Under the pieces are notes generated by a model. The model was not told the DNA's origin. It searched no databases and saw only the letters and a program-made list of their open reading frames with translations. Both the position numbers and the translations under genes were made by a program. Positions 16,037 through 24,978 of a stretch of 52,009 bases of DNA are shown piece after piece (positions within the stretch are counted from its first letter, which is position 1; each line of letters begins with the position of its first letter). This DNA comes from JALHUB01 sp050010555. GTDB taxonomy: Bacteria; Chloroflexota; Dehalococcoidia; DSTF01; JALHUB01. Location: NCBI GenBank assembly GCA_050010555.1, contig JBEKKV010000016.1, positions 1 to 52,009 on the forward strand, given 5' to 3'.

Positions 16037-17320
16037 CTAGGCTCGTTCCAATATGTTCACGGCTATGTACGTGCCGGTACCGGCATGGCTGTGGATAAGA
16101 CCACGCCTGGCGTTCTCGACCTGGATTTTCGAGCCGTCTATGCCCGCCGCGGCGTCGCCGCAGTGCCGTGAAATTGAGCCCTGAAGCTGCCATAGTGCGA
16201 AGACGCCCTGCATGATGCCGGTGGCGCCCACGGGGTGGCCGCAGGCCAGCAGGCCTCCAGAGGGATTGACCGGCAGCGTGCCGCCGACGTAAGGATGGCC
16301 CTCCTCTACGAAGCGGCCTCCCTGACCGTAGAGAGCAAAACCCAGGTCCTCGTAGGTCTGAAGCTCACTGGAGGCGTAGGCGTCGTGCACCTCCGCGAAG
16401 TCGATCTGCTCAAGCGGTCTGGTGATATTCGCCTGCTTGTACGCCTGGCGTGCCGCCTCGCGCCCACCTCGGAACGACGCGACCCCTGGCCAGCGGCCGA
16501 CAAGGTAGTCGTATTTTCCGGGCTGGTCGCCAGGCAGGGGGATGACGTCGCCGCGGGGCCTGTCGCCCAGCCGCATCGTGTCGGTGCCGCAACCCAGGCC
16601 GGTTATGACAACGTAGTCGCCGTCCGGGCGCAGCCGCTTCGCCCACTCCTCCGTGCAGAGTATCAGGCAGGCGGCGCCGTCGCTCATCACGCAGACCATA
16701 GGCCTGGTGAGCGGCGTGGCAATGATAGGCGCCTTGATGACTTCCTCGACGGTCCAGCGCTCGTGCTTCTGCGCCCAGCGGTTGTGGAAGGCGTTGTCGT
16801 AGTTCTTCACCGCGATCTTCGCCATTTGCTCCGACGTCGTGCCGAACTCGTGCATGTGGCGCTGGGCCATGTTCGCGTAGTAGCCGGAGTAGTAACCTCC
16901 CACCGGAAAGTCGAAGTCGGTATCGGACGCGAGGGCGATGAACTCGTTGCCCTTCTCCGTGTTGACCTCGCTCATCTTCTCAAAGCCGTAGACCAGGCAG
17001 ACCTCGGAGAGGCCGGAGGCTATATCCATGAAGCCTGCCCGAATGCCCAGCCCGCCGGTGGCGCCTCCGCCCTCGATGCGCATGGATGGCTTTGGGCACA
17101 TGGCAAGGTAGTCCTGAGTAAGGGAGTCGAATAGGAGCTGGCTGTTGAAGTGATCGGAGAAGTAGGTGCATATGGTGGTCTGGATATCCCGCAACTCGAG
17201 CCGTCCGTTGAGGTCGTTGAGGGCGTAATCCAGGGCATCCTTACACATCGCTTCCTGGGTCAACAGGTTCGCCTTAGCGAACTTGGTTATCCCGCCAGAG
17301 ACAATGCAAACCCTTGACAT
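16037..17320 (-). CDS. SCP-x thiolase-like protein lacking the nucleophilic Cys (Ltp2-type aldolase?)
   Basis: 427 residues, thiolase superfamily, SCP-x/lipid-transfer branch. The usual nucleophile position (EAACASG) reads EGGGATG, so Gly86 replaces Cys. The second catalytic Cys region reads HSHAGTG near 410-415. Conserved His312 (VHDAYA) and His362 (CGHPVGATG) remain. Classic thiolysis is therefore unlikely. Known Cys-less relatives such as steroid aldolase Ltp2 act with a DUF35 partner and cleave beta-hydroxyacyl-CoA by retro-aldol reaction; the adjacent DUF35 gene supports that reading. It is first in a five-gene operon. Confidence 0.82.
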   Translation of the reverse strand: MSRVCIVSGGITKFAKANLLTQEAMCKDALDYALNDLNGRLELRDIQTTICTYFSDHFNSQLLFDSLTQDYLAMCPKPSMRIEGGGATGGLGIRAGFMDIASGLSEVCLVYGFEKMSEVNTEKGNEFIALASDTDFDFPVGGYYSGYYANMAQRHMHEFGTTSEQMAKIAVKNYDNAFHNRWAQKHERWTVEEVIKAPIIATPLTRPMVCVMSDGAACLILCTEEWAKRLRPDGDYVVITGLGCGTDTMRLGDRPRGDVIPLPGDQPGKYDYLVGRWPGVASFRGGREAARQAYKQANITRPLEQIDFAEVHDAYASSELQTYEDLGFALYGQGGRFVEEGHPYVGGTLPVNPSGGLLACGHPVGATGIMQGVFALWQLQGSISRHCGDAAAGIDGSKIQVENARRGLIHSHAGTGTYIAVNILERA

Positions 17321-17509
17321 AGCGGTATCGGTCTCCTTCCTTGACTGGGTCGCCCCAGTTGAGCAAATAATAGCCCGCCAGTTTTCAAATGGGCTAGCGC
17401 TCGCGGCCTCATACTAGCGTGGCCGGGGCGATAGGCTCAACAGGGGGCCCGACCGCGTCGCCTGATCGCGCTTCGGCAGACTGGCGCTGGCGTCAGCAGG
17501 AGACCCACC

Positions 17510-18199
17510 ATGAACAAGGTCTATGCCACCACTGCGGAGGCGATCGCCGACGTCGATGACGGCGCAGTCATCATGTTCGGCGGCTTCTTCTCGAACGGCA
17601 GTCCCACCAACCTCATCCTGGCGCTTGCAGAGCGGGGCACCAAAAACATAACCGCCATGTCGAACAACATCGGCCTGGTAGACCGGTTGGACATCCTCTG
17701 CAAGAACAAGCAATTGCGTAAGTTCATCGGCGCCTTCCCGTTCCGCGCCAGCAACCGGGAGCGCCCTCTTATCCAGGAGGCGTTCATGGCCGGAGAGGTC
17801 GAGGTAGAGATAGTGCCGATGGGCACGTTCATTGAGCGGATAAGGGCGGGTGGCGCCGGCATCGGTGGCTTCTACACGCCGACAGGTATCGGCACCGTCG
17901 TTGCGGAAGGAAAAGAAGAGAGGACCATAAACGGCAAGCGCTACCTCCTGGAGATGCCTCTCACAGCCGACTTTGCCTTCATCAAGGCTTACAAGGCCGA
18001 CACGATGGGCAATCTGATCTACCGCGGGTCCACGCGGAACTTCAACCCGATGATGGCCACGGCAGCCCGCATCACCATCGCTGACGTCGAGGAAATCGTG
18101 GAGGTGGGGGAGCTGGACCCGGAAATAATCATCACCCCCGGCATCTTTGTGGATAGAATAGTGAAGGGGCCCAGACATGACCCAGTTGGGTTTGACTAG
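17510..18199 (+). CDS. 3-oxoacid CoA-transferase subunit A
   Basis: 229 residues with GGAG upstream of the ATG. The alpha subunit of the family I CoA-transferases (AtoD/ScoA): MFGGFFSNGSP near the N-terminus is the CoA-binding glycine segment, and GGAGIGGFYTPTG is typical of the family. It exchanges CoA between acyl-CoA (often succinyl-CoA) and a 3-oxoacid. It overlaps the B-subunit gene by 23 nt, ensuring coupled translation. It is divergent from the thiolase-like operon and probably serves the same pathway. An IpdA-type ring hydrolase is a remote alternative. Confidence 0.9.
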   Translation: MNKVYATTAEAIADVDDGAVIMFGGFFSNGSPTNLILALAERGTKNITAMSNNIGLVDRLDILCKNKQLRKFIGAFPFRASNRERPLIQEAFMAGEVEVEIVPMGTFIERIRAGGAGIGGFYTPTGIGTVVAEGKEERTINGKRYLLEMPLTADFAFIKAYKADTMGNLIYRGSTRNFNPMMATAARITIADVEEIVEVGELDPEIIITPGIFVDRIVKGPRHDPVGFD

Positions 18200-18866
18200 G
18201 GAGCAGATCGCGCGTAGGGTAGCGCAGGAGCTTCGGGACGGCATGATCGTGAACCTGGGGATCGGCATCCCCACGCTCGTGTCGGACCACACCCCCGATG
18301 GAGTCAGCGTCATATTCCAGGCGGAGAACGGCATCCTCGGCTACGGGCCCCTCTCGGGTAAGGACACACGTATCGACTGGAACCGCATTAACGCCAGCGG
18401 CCAGCCTGTCACCCTTCTGCCGGGAGCGTGCTTCTTTCATAGCGCCGACTCCTTCATCATGATCCGGGGTGGCCACGTCGACCTCGCCGTTCTCGGCGGC
18501 CTTCAGGTGTCGGAGAAGGGCGACCTCGCCAACTGGATGGTGCCATCGAAGGGGATGGGCAGCATCGGTGGCGCGATGGACCTTGCGGTGGGGGCCAAGC
18601 GGGTGATCATCGCCATGGAGCACGCCACCAAGACGGGCGAGCCGCGCATCGTGAAGGAGTGCTCCTACCCGCTCACCGGCACAGGCGTCGTCGATCTCAT
18701 CGTCACCAACCTCGCCGTCATCCAGGTCACGCCCGAAGGCCTCCTGCTCAAGGAGCTAGCTCACGGCGTGAGCCCCGAGTACGTACAGTCACTCACGGAG
18801 CCGGAACTGATTCTCGCGCCGGAGTTGCGAGAGATTGGTCTGGACGGGGCCGGCGAGAAGCGTTAG
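18177..18866 (+). CDS. 3-oxoacid CoA-transferase subunit B
   Basis: 229 residues. The beta subunit has the catalytic glutamate motif QAENGILGYG (Glu50), plus NLGIGIPTLV and GGAMDLAVGAK segments typical of AtoA/ScoB. The Glu forms a CoA thioester in the ping-pong mechanism. Its stop overlaps by 4 nt the stop of the convergent binding-protein gene, so there is no room for a terminator between them. Confidence 0.92.
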   Translation: MTQLGLTREQIARRVAQELRDGMIVNLGIGIPTLVSDHTPDGVSVIFQAENGILGYGPLSGKDTRIDWNRINASGQPVTLLPGACFFHSADSFIMIRGGHVDLAVLGGLQVSEKGDLANWMVPSKGMGSIGGAMDLAVGAKRVIIAMEHATKTGEPRIVKECSYPLTGTGVVDLIVTNLAVIQVTPEGLLLKELAHGVSPEYVQSLTEPELILAPELREIGLDGAGEKR

Positions 18867-20227
18867 GGCACGTCGACGTATACTGAATCCTCTCCTACCT
18901 TGGGCTGATCCTCGAAGCCGGCAGGCGGTGTCGCCGGCGTGCAGTTCGGGGACGATTCGTAGCTAACAGGATCGCCGACGGTCACCCACTTCCCGTCCTT
19001 GACGATGTTGATCACCTCAGTCTCGTTCAACCTATGGTCGGTGGGACTGGTGCTCCAGGGTCCGATACCGCGGCAGGTCGAGCAATAGACGTTGCACATC
19101 GATTCGGCAGCATCGAGGAAGGAGCCGCGCGTGAGGTTAGGACCGGCCATCTCTAGGTCCCACACCATCGCCTCAGCCATGGACATGCCGTAGACCGCGA
19201 AGTTGCTTAGCGGCCCGCTGGTGCCGGTCTTGGCCCAGATCTTCTCGTATGTCTGTATACCCGGAAACTCAGTCTCGTACGCCTGGTGACCCATGACGCA
19301 GCTCACGACGCCCTCGGCGTTTTGGGCGCCGGCCAGAGCGACAAAGATATCGCTCTGATTGATGCCGCTGACGACGATGGGGACATCCCAGTTGAGCGTC
19401 TCACGGGCCGCCTTCACCAGGCTGGCGGCCTGGGGAGGAATAGCATAGACCGCTACGACCTCCGCACCGGCGCTCTTTAGCCGCTGGGTCTGGGCGGTAA
19501 CGTCGGACTGGGTTACGTCATACAGCTCCTTGTCGACGACCTCCACGTTGCTTCCCGCAATGCCGGCGAGCAAGCCTCTTTCCCCATCCTGACCCATCTC
19601 ATCGTTCTGGAGAAGCAATCCCAGCTTCTTGCCGTCGTAGGTCTTGGCGATGTACCCGCCGAGCACGGTGCCCTCGGTCACGTAGTCGGGGTAACCGCCG
19701 AAGCGGGTCCGCACCACAGGGTCAGTCCATTTGGCTAGGCCCGACGCGACATACATGTCGGGAACACCCTTCTCCTCCAGATACTTCCACACCGCATTGT
19801 GTGTTGCCTCCCCCAACCCAGCGAGGATGGCGAACACTTTGTCCTGCTCCACCAGCCTCTTCACCACCTCTACCGTATCGGGTGGGTTATAGTGGTCATC
19901 TCCGATGATAAGGGTGATCTTGCGACCATAAACGCCCCCTTGAAGGTTGATATAGTTGAAGAAGGCTCTCATGCCGTAGGCGACGGGCGCCCAGGCGGCG
20001 GCGGGGCTCTGGCTGAGGGGAAAATGAGTTCCGATCTTGATCTCGGTGTCGGTCACGCCCGTCGCGTCACTCGCTTCGGCAGTCAACGTGGGGCCGGGAA
20101 CGGCGGCTGAGGCGCCCGGCGTTCCAGGAGATCCCCCGTTTTCCCGGCCGCAGGCCATCACCGGCAGTGCGAGAGTAACCATGGCTACGCTCAGCGCGAT
20201 CCAGCACAGCTTCTTCGTCAACGACAT
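18863..20227 (-). CDS. LivK-type ABC transporter substrate-binding lipoprotein
   Basis: About 454 residues from ATG 20227, with AGGAGG 13 nt upstream. The lipobox LPVMAC gives a lipid anchor after signal cleavage. The mature protein is a type I periplasmic-binding fold of the branched-chain amino acid/amide family: TDTEIKIGTHFPLSQSP, FFNYINLQGGVYGRKI, ILAGLGEATHNAV. Family members also bind aromatic or acyl compounds. No permease or ATPase genes are present here, so it either feeds a transporter encoded elsewhere or acts as a sensor-type binding protein. It probably supplies substrate to the catabolic cluster (inference). Confidence 0.88.
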   Translation of the reverse strand: MSLTKKLCWIALSVAMVTLALPVMACGRENGGSPGTPGASAAVPGPTLTAEASDATGVTDTEIKIGTHFPLSQSPAAAWAPVAYGMRAFFNYINLQGGVYGRKITLIIGDDHYNPPDTVEVVKRLVEQDKVFAILAGLGEATHNAVWKYLEEKGVPDMYVASGLAKWTDPVVRTRFGGYPDYVTEGTVLGGYIAKTYDGKKLGLLLQNDEMGQDGERGLLAGIAGSNVEVVDKELYDVTQSDVTAQTQRLKSAGAEVVAVYAIPPQAASLVKAARETLNWDVPIVVSGINQSDIFVALAGAQNAEGVVSCVMGHQAYETEFPGIQTYEKIWAKTGTSGPLSNFAVYGMSMAEAMVWDLEMAGPNLTRGSFLDAAESMCNVYCSTCRGIGPWSTSPTDHRLNETEVINIVKDGKWVTVGDPVSYESSPNCTPATPPAGFEDQPKVGEDSVYVDVP

Positions 20228-20306
20228 GATGTTGATTTTGCCTCCTGTTAATGAAGCTGTCTGCCGCTGGCGCACGTTCGGGCCGTGCCGGCAGGCGGTT
20301 GCCCTT

Positions 20307-20327
20307 GCGCAAATGCTAAGCATGCGC
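20307..20327. promoter_or_regulatory. Palindrome between binding-protein and glycyl radical genes
   Basis: GCGC-AA-ATGCT-A-AGCAT-GCGC is a near-perfect 21-bp palindrome in the 260-bp divergent gap. A regulator site for one or both directions is plausible; no regulator gene lies in the cluster. Confidence 0.35.
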
Positions 20328-20487
20328 GCCCGCACACGCAAGCGCCCGATCCTGTTTGCGCAACGCTGCGGAACCGGAGGCGAGCGTATGACGCCTGCAC
20401 CCTACCGGCGCCAGTCTTCCTTCGAGTACAATGGGAGCGCGCCGAGTGCACTCCTCACCGATGCCCGGCCGGGATTGGAAGATGACT

Positions 20488-22878
20488 ATGAGCATCCCGC
20501 AGACCCCAGCGGCCGTCTGGTCGCCGTCCCCCTCGCTTTCGACGCGCGTCCGTCGTCTCCGGGAAGAGTTCTTCTCCTTCACCGACCGCGACTACTTCCG
20601 CAACGAGGTCCGCCCCTACGCAAGCGGCACCACCTGGGACGAGGTCTGGTCTCCCTACCACTGGGGAGTGGTCCCGGAGATGTACTCCTTGTTCGACGCT
20701 ATTCGCGACAGCCTCCTGGCCGCCGCCGAGCCCGTCTCTCTGCCGGACAGCTTCTGGGACGAGCCGCTGGTGGTGCGTCGCGCCCTCTTCTTTCGCGAGG
20801 TCGTCGAGCACTGCCTGCCGATTAAGATCCTGGACGGTGAGCTCATCGTCGGCTCCTACTTCAACACAGCCCTCTCGAAGAGCCACACACGGGCTGAAGC
20901 GCGCACGTGGACGCGGGGCGTGGGCCGCTGGCTTCAGAAGGCACGAAGACTCAACGACAGCGGTGCCGGCAACTGCGGCGCCATCCCCGGCCACCTCATT
21001 CCCAACTACCCCAGGGTGCTGCGACTGGGCTTCCGCGGTATCGCCGCGGAGCTGGAAGAGATGCGGGCCCGGGAGCCCGGCGCGACAAAGCCCGACTTCC
21101 TGCGAGCGCTCATTATCTGCTGCGAAGCCGCCGTCGCGTTTGCCGGACGTTACGCGGACGAAGCCGAACGCCTGGCGCGACAGGCGACCGACCCGGCGCG
21201 CCAGGTCGAGCTTGACGAGATCGCTCGCATCTGCCGCCGCGTGCCAGCCGAACCTGCTGCAACCTTCCAGGAGGCGCTCCAATCGCTCTGGTTTGCCCAC
21301 ATGCTGGTCATGGCCGCTGAGTCCTACCCCGGTCCAGGCCTTTCGCCCGGACGGGTTGACCAGTACCTCGAGCCTTACTACCAGTCGGACATCGCAGGCG
21401 GGCGGCTCGACGGGCAACAAGCCCGGGAACTTCTCCAGTGCCTCTGGATTAAGCACAACTACGCCTACGATTACCAGGGTCGGATCGGCAATCAGGGGAT
21501 CAACTCCGGCTTCGGGCAACTGATAACGCTGGGCGGCACCAACGCCGATGGCAGCGACGCCAGCAACGATCTCACCTGGCTGATGCTGGACGTTATCGAA
21601 GAGATGAACCTGCTGGAGCCCAAGCCCAACGTTCGCCTGCACGAGGGGACGCCGGAAGACCTGCTGCGCCGGGTCGCCGGGGTGATCGCCCGCACCCAGG
21701 GTTCGCCCTTCTTGCTCAACTTCGACGAGGCGTCGATCCGTGGCCTGTCCTGGCAGGGGCTCCCCGAAGACCAGCTCTGGGACTACGCGCCGGTCGGCTG
21801 CCTGGAGAACACGCTCCAGGGCTGCGACCGCTCCGGCACCGTCGACGTCAACCTGAACCTAGCCAAGGCGGTCGAACTGACGCTAAACGACGGCGTCGAC
21901 CTGGCGACCGGCCAGCGCCTGGGCCCGCGCACCGGCGACCCGCGCGCGTTCCCGGACTTCCCGTGGTTCCTGGCCGCCTTCAAGCGGCAAGTCAAGGCGC
22001 TGCTCGAACAGCTCATCGACTGCAACAACCAGGCGGACGCCCTGCGCGCCGGCTTCGAGCCGACGCCCTATCTGAGCGTGCTGGTCGATGGCTGCGCCGA
22101 GAGCGGACGCGACGTCACCGCCGGCGGCGCACGGCACAACTACATCACCGTCGAGGGCATCGCCCTAGCGACGGCAGTGGACTCGCTCCTCGCGGTCAAG
22201 CACCTGGTCTGCGACGAGCGGCGCGTGACCATGGACGAACTGCTGACCGCCATCCGCGCCAACTTCGAGGGATACGAGGAACTGCGTCATATCCTTACCA
22301 ACAGAGCCCCGAAGTTCGGCATGGATGACCCGGAGGCGGACGGCCTGGGGCGGGAGGTATCGCGGTTCTGGACAGAGGAGGCGTTCCGTCACATCTCACC
22401 GGCCACCGGTCGGCACTACCGCGGCGGCTATCTCTCCTGGAACTACTGGATTGGCTACGCGCCCCTGACCGCTGCTACGCCGGACGGCCGCCGCCGCGGT
22501 ACGTTCCTCTCCAACGGCGTGTGCCCGGTCAACGGCGCCGACCGCGAAGGGCCGACCGCCGCTATCCAGTCGGTGGGCCACCTTGGGCTCGAGACGGCGC
22601 CCAACGGCGCATCCCACACACTGAACCTCAGCCCGTCGCTCCTGCGCGACGAAGAACACGTCGCCAAGCTGGCAGCCCTTCTGCGGGCGTACTGCCGAGT
22701 GGGAGGTACCGCCCTTCAGGTCAACGTCATCGACCCCGGCACGCTGCGGGCGGCCCAGGCGGACCCGGAAACCTACCGCAACCTGCTGGTGCGCGTAACC
22801 GGCTACAACGCGTACTTCGTCACCCTGGGGCGCGAGATCCAGAATGAGATCATCGCTCGCGAAGCAAGAAGGGTGTGA
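20488..22878 (+). CDS. Glycyl radical enzyme, substrate unknown
   Basis: About 796 residues from ATG 20488 (GGAAG 6 nt upstream; ATGs at 20482, 20461 and 20431 are alternatives). PFL/dehydratase-family fold. Active-site Cys438 lies in VGCLENTLQG, with Glu440 two residues on as in the dehydratase and lyase clades, but the usual Pro of GCxEP is replaced by Asn. The glycyl radical site is RVTGYNAYF (Gly772). The family does C-C or C-X cleavage under anoxic conditions. No microcompartment shell or aldehyde dehydrogenase gene is nearby, unlike diol or choline systems. The stop overlaps the activase start. Confidence 0.88.
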   Translation: MSIPQTPAAVWSPSPSLSTRVRRLREEFFSFTDRDYFRNEVRPYASGTTWDEVWSPYHWGVVPEMYSLFDAIRDSLLAAAEPVSLPDSFWDEPLVVRRALFFREVVEHCLPIKILDGELIVGSYFNTALSKSHTRAEARTWTRGVGRWLQKARRLNDSGAGNCGAIPGHLIPNYPRVLRLGFRGIAAELEEMRAREPGATKPDFLRALIICCEAAVAFAGRYADEAERLARQATDPARQVELDEIARICRRVPAEPAATFQEALQSLWFAHMLVMAAESYPGPGLSPGRVDQYLEPYYQSDIAGGRLDGQQARELLQCLWIKHNYAYDYQGRIGNQGINSGFGQLITLGGTNADGSDASNDLTWLMLDVIEEMNLLEPKPNVRLHEGTPEDLLRRVAGVIARTQGSPFLLNFDEASIRGLSWQGLPEDQLWDYAPVGCLENTLQGCDRSGTVDVNLNLAKAVELTLNDGVDLATGQRLGPRTGDPRAFPDFPWFLAAFKRQVKALLEQLIDCNNQADALRAGFEPTPYLSVLVDGCAESGRDVTAGGARHNYITVEGIALATAVDSLLAVKHLVCDERRVTMDELLTAIRANFEGYEELRHILTNRAPKFGMDDPEADGLGREVSRFWTEEAFRHISPATGRHYRGGYLSWNYWIGYAPLTAATPDGRRRGTFLSNGVCPVNGADREGPTAAIQSVGHLGLETAPNGASHTLNLSPSLLRDEEHVAKLAALLRAYCRVGGTALQVNVIDPGTLRAAQADPETYRNLLVRVTGYNAYFVTLGREIQNEIIAREARRV

Positions 22879-23852
22879 GGGCCGTGGCGCTCTCCACATC
22901 CTCAACGCGCACGTTAGACAGCACGGGAGCGGTCACCGGCGTCACGTTCAACGTGCAGCGCTTCAGCACTGAGGATGGCCCCGGCATCCGCACAACCGTC
23001 TTTATGAAGGGCTGCCCGCTGCGCTGTCGATGGTGCCACAATCCGGAGGGCCTTTCGCCGAAGCCACAACTGGTCTGGTACGACGTGCGCTGCATGGGCA
23101 CCCGTGCCTGCCTGGCCGCCTGCCCGACCGGAGCGCTGGAACTGACACCGGCTGGGATGCGCATCGACCGTGAGCGCTGCGAACCCTGCGACCGTTGCGC
23201 TGGAGCCTGCCCAAGCGCCGCTCTGGAGGTCATCGGCAGACACTGGACGCCGCAGGAGCTCTTCGCGCTGGTGGCCAGGGACGCCGTCTTCTACGAAACG
23301 TCCGGCGGAGGCGTGACGGTGTCCGGCGGCGAGCCCGCCATGCAACCAGACTTTCTGGAGGCATTCCTGGCGCTGTGCCACGAAGGCGACATCGCTGCGG
23401 CAATTGACACCTGCGGCTATGCAGACTGGAGCGTGTACGAGCGCCTGCTGCCGCATGTAACCCTGGTGTTGTTCGACCTGAAGGTGGCAGACGAGGAGCG
23501 GCACCGCGAGGCCACGGGTGTGTCCCCGGAGCGCATCTTCGAGAACGCCGCGGCTATGGCAGCGCGTGGCGTCCCCATGTGGGTGCGGACGCCGGTGATC
23601 CCCGGCTACACGGACGACGAGGCGAACGTCGCGGCGCTGGCCGCGTTCATCGCCAGGCGACTGCCGACAGTCCAGCGCTGGGACCTGCTGGCCTACACGA
23701 ACCTGGGGCGGCCCAAGTACCATCGCTTGGACCTGCTCTACGCGCTAGAAGGCGCGGACCTACCGTTGCGCGGGCGGATGGAGCGACTGGTTAACGTCGC
23801 CCTGCAGGGCGGTGTGCGGAACGTAACGTGGTCCGGCGCTACTCGGGACTGA
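22875..23852 (+). CDS. Glycyl radical enzyme activase (radical SAM)
   Basis: 325 residues from a GTG overlapping the stop of the glycyl radical gene (GTGA). Radical SAM cluster motif CPLRCRWC followed by HNPEG, typical of PFL-activase-like enzymes. An inserted domain has two ferredoxin-like clusters (CMGTRACLAACP and CEPCDRCAGACP), as in dehydratase and arylalkylsuccinate-type activases. GGGVTVSGGEP matches the SAM-binding glycine motif. It generates the Gly772 radical on its partner using SAM; it needs a low-potential electron donor not encoded in the cluster. Confidence 0.93.
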   Translation: MRAVALSTSSTRTLDSTGAVTGVTFNVQRFSTEDGPGIRTTVFMKGCPLRCRWCHNPEGLSPKPQLVWYDVRCMGTRACLAACPTGALELTPAGMRIDRERCEPCDRCAGACPSAALEVIGRHWTPQELFALVARDAVFYETSGGGVTVSGGEPAMQPDFLEAFLALCHEGDIAAAIDTCGYADWSVYERLLPHVTLVLFDLKVADEERHREATGVSPERIFENAAAMAARGVPMWVRTPVIPGYTDDEANVAALAAFIARRLPTVQRWDLLAYTNLGRPKYHRLDLLYALEGADLPLRGRMERLVNVALQGGVRNVTWSGATRD

Positions 23853-23856
23853 GGAG

Positions 23857-24693
23857 ATGACGGCCATCGACATGTCCGCGGCCAAACTTGACCCGGGAGC
23901 CGTTCTGGCGCTCTCTGAGTCCCGCGCGCCCAAGTTCCTGGCCACCCGAAACGCCGATGGCGAACCGAACATCGTGCCGGTGCTTTCCCTCCAGGCCGTT
24001 GACGAGCGGACCATCGTCTTCGGGGAGATGATGATCTGGAAGACGCGCCTCAACCTGGAGGCGGACCCACGGGTGTCAATCCTGGTCCTTTCGCCCGACC
24101 TGCACGCCTGGACGGTCCGCGGCCGTTTCGTGGAGTTTCAGCGCAGCGGCCCCTTTTTTGACCACGTCGCATCCGAGGAGAGCGCCCGCTATAACCCGTA
24201 CGGCAGCTACCGGAGCGCCGGCGTCGTCGAGGTGCTGAGCATGACCCGAGCCTCACAGTCCTCACAGCTCGGGGTACTCCTGGCGACGCTCAGATGTCGT
24301 CTGCTGGCACGCAGCCTCCCGGGCGACGTCAGGACGCCGCCGGTCATGCCGGTTCAGGTGCGCGAGAAGTTCGACCGGCTGAAGGCGGCCAAGGCGCTGG
24401 CCATCGTCGATGCTGGCGGTCACCCCGACTGCTTCCCCGGGCTACCGTTGGTCACAGCGGGACCAGCACGTCTGGTGTTCCGCGGCGCTTCTGCCAGGGA
24501 TCTGTCTGGCGTCGCGCCCGGCATAGCCATCGCCGCCGCTGTCCTCACCATGGAACCCGTAGCCTACCAGGTTAAGGGCACGTTCGCCGGCCGGCGCCGC
24601 AGCCTCGGACAGTCGTTGGGCGTCATCGACGTGCAAGAGGCGTACAGCGCGAGTCCACCGTTGCCGGGCCAACTGCTGCCGATGAAGGCCTGA
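23857..24693 (+). CDS. Split-barrel flavin-binding-like protein (PNPOx fold)
   Basis: 278 residues. GAGGAG is flush with the ATG at 23857, so the next ATG (23872) may be the true start. The N-terminal half reads like a pyridoxamine-phosphate-oxidase split barrel (LATRNADGEPNIVPV, IVFGEMMIWKTRLNLEADPRVSIL). The C-terminal half repeats a similar strand pattern (ALAIVDAGGHPDCFPG). Members bind FMN, F420 or heme. It lies 4 nt after the activase and is likely cotranscribed; an accessory redox role is possible, no substrate can be named. Confidence 0.7.
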   Translation: MTAIDMSAAKLDPGAVLALSESRAPKFLATRNADGEPNIVPVLSLQAVDERTIVFGEMMIWKTRLNLEADPRVSILVLSPDLHAWTVRGRFVEFQRSGPFFDHVASEESARYNPYGSYRSAGVVEVLSMTRASQSSQLGVLLATLRCRLLARSLPGDVRTPPVMPVQVREKFDRLKAAKALAIVDAGGHPDCFPGLPLVTAGPARLVFRGASARDLSGVAPGIAIAAAVLTMEPVAYQVKGTFAGRRRSLGQSLGVIDVQEAYSASPPLPGQLLPMKA

Positions 24694-24808
24694 GGTCCGG
24701 CTCACCTCACACGACCTTCCTCTGGCGTGCCCTGGGAACGCCTTGGGATAGTCGAAACCCAGGCAATTGGGGTCCGGTCGGGAACCCCAGCCGCCTAGCG
24801 AATGCTTT

Positions 24809-24885
24809 GAGCAGGAAACGGGATTTGAACCGACGGACCCTATGCTTGGGAGCAAGGGCTCCAGTCATGGCCCTCTCAAAGATTC
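24809..24885 (-). other. tRNA-Gly-like fragment
   Basis: Read on the minus strand, the segment has a TGCTCCCAAGCA anticodon-arm-like stretch (anticodon CCC, Gly), a T-arm with GGTTCAAATCC and a 3' acceptor-like CCTGCTC. No matching 5' acceptor strand (GAGCAGG) is found at the right distance and arms pair poorly. A decayed tRNA or att remnant rather than a working gene. Confidence 0.4.
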
Positions 24886-24978
24886 AAGGGCGGACCAGAA
24901 AGCCTTGACTGACGGCAGCCGGCACGCCACAATTGCGCTGCGTGACACCGCGCCAATGTCCTACGAGTTGGACAGCGG

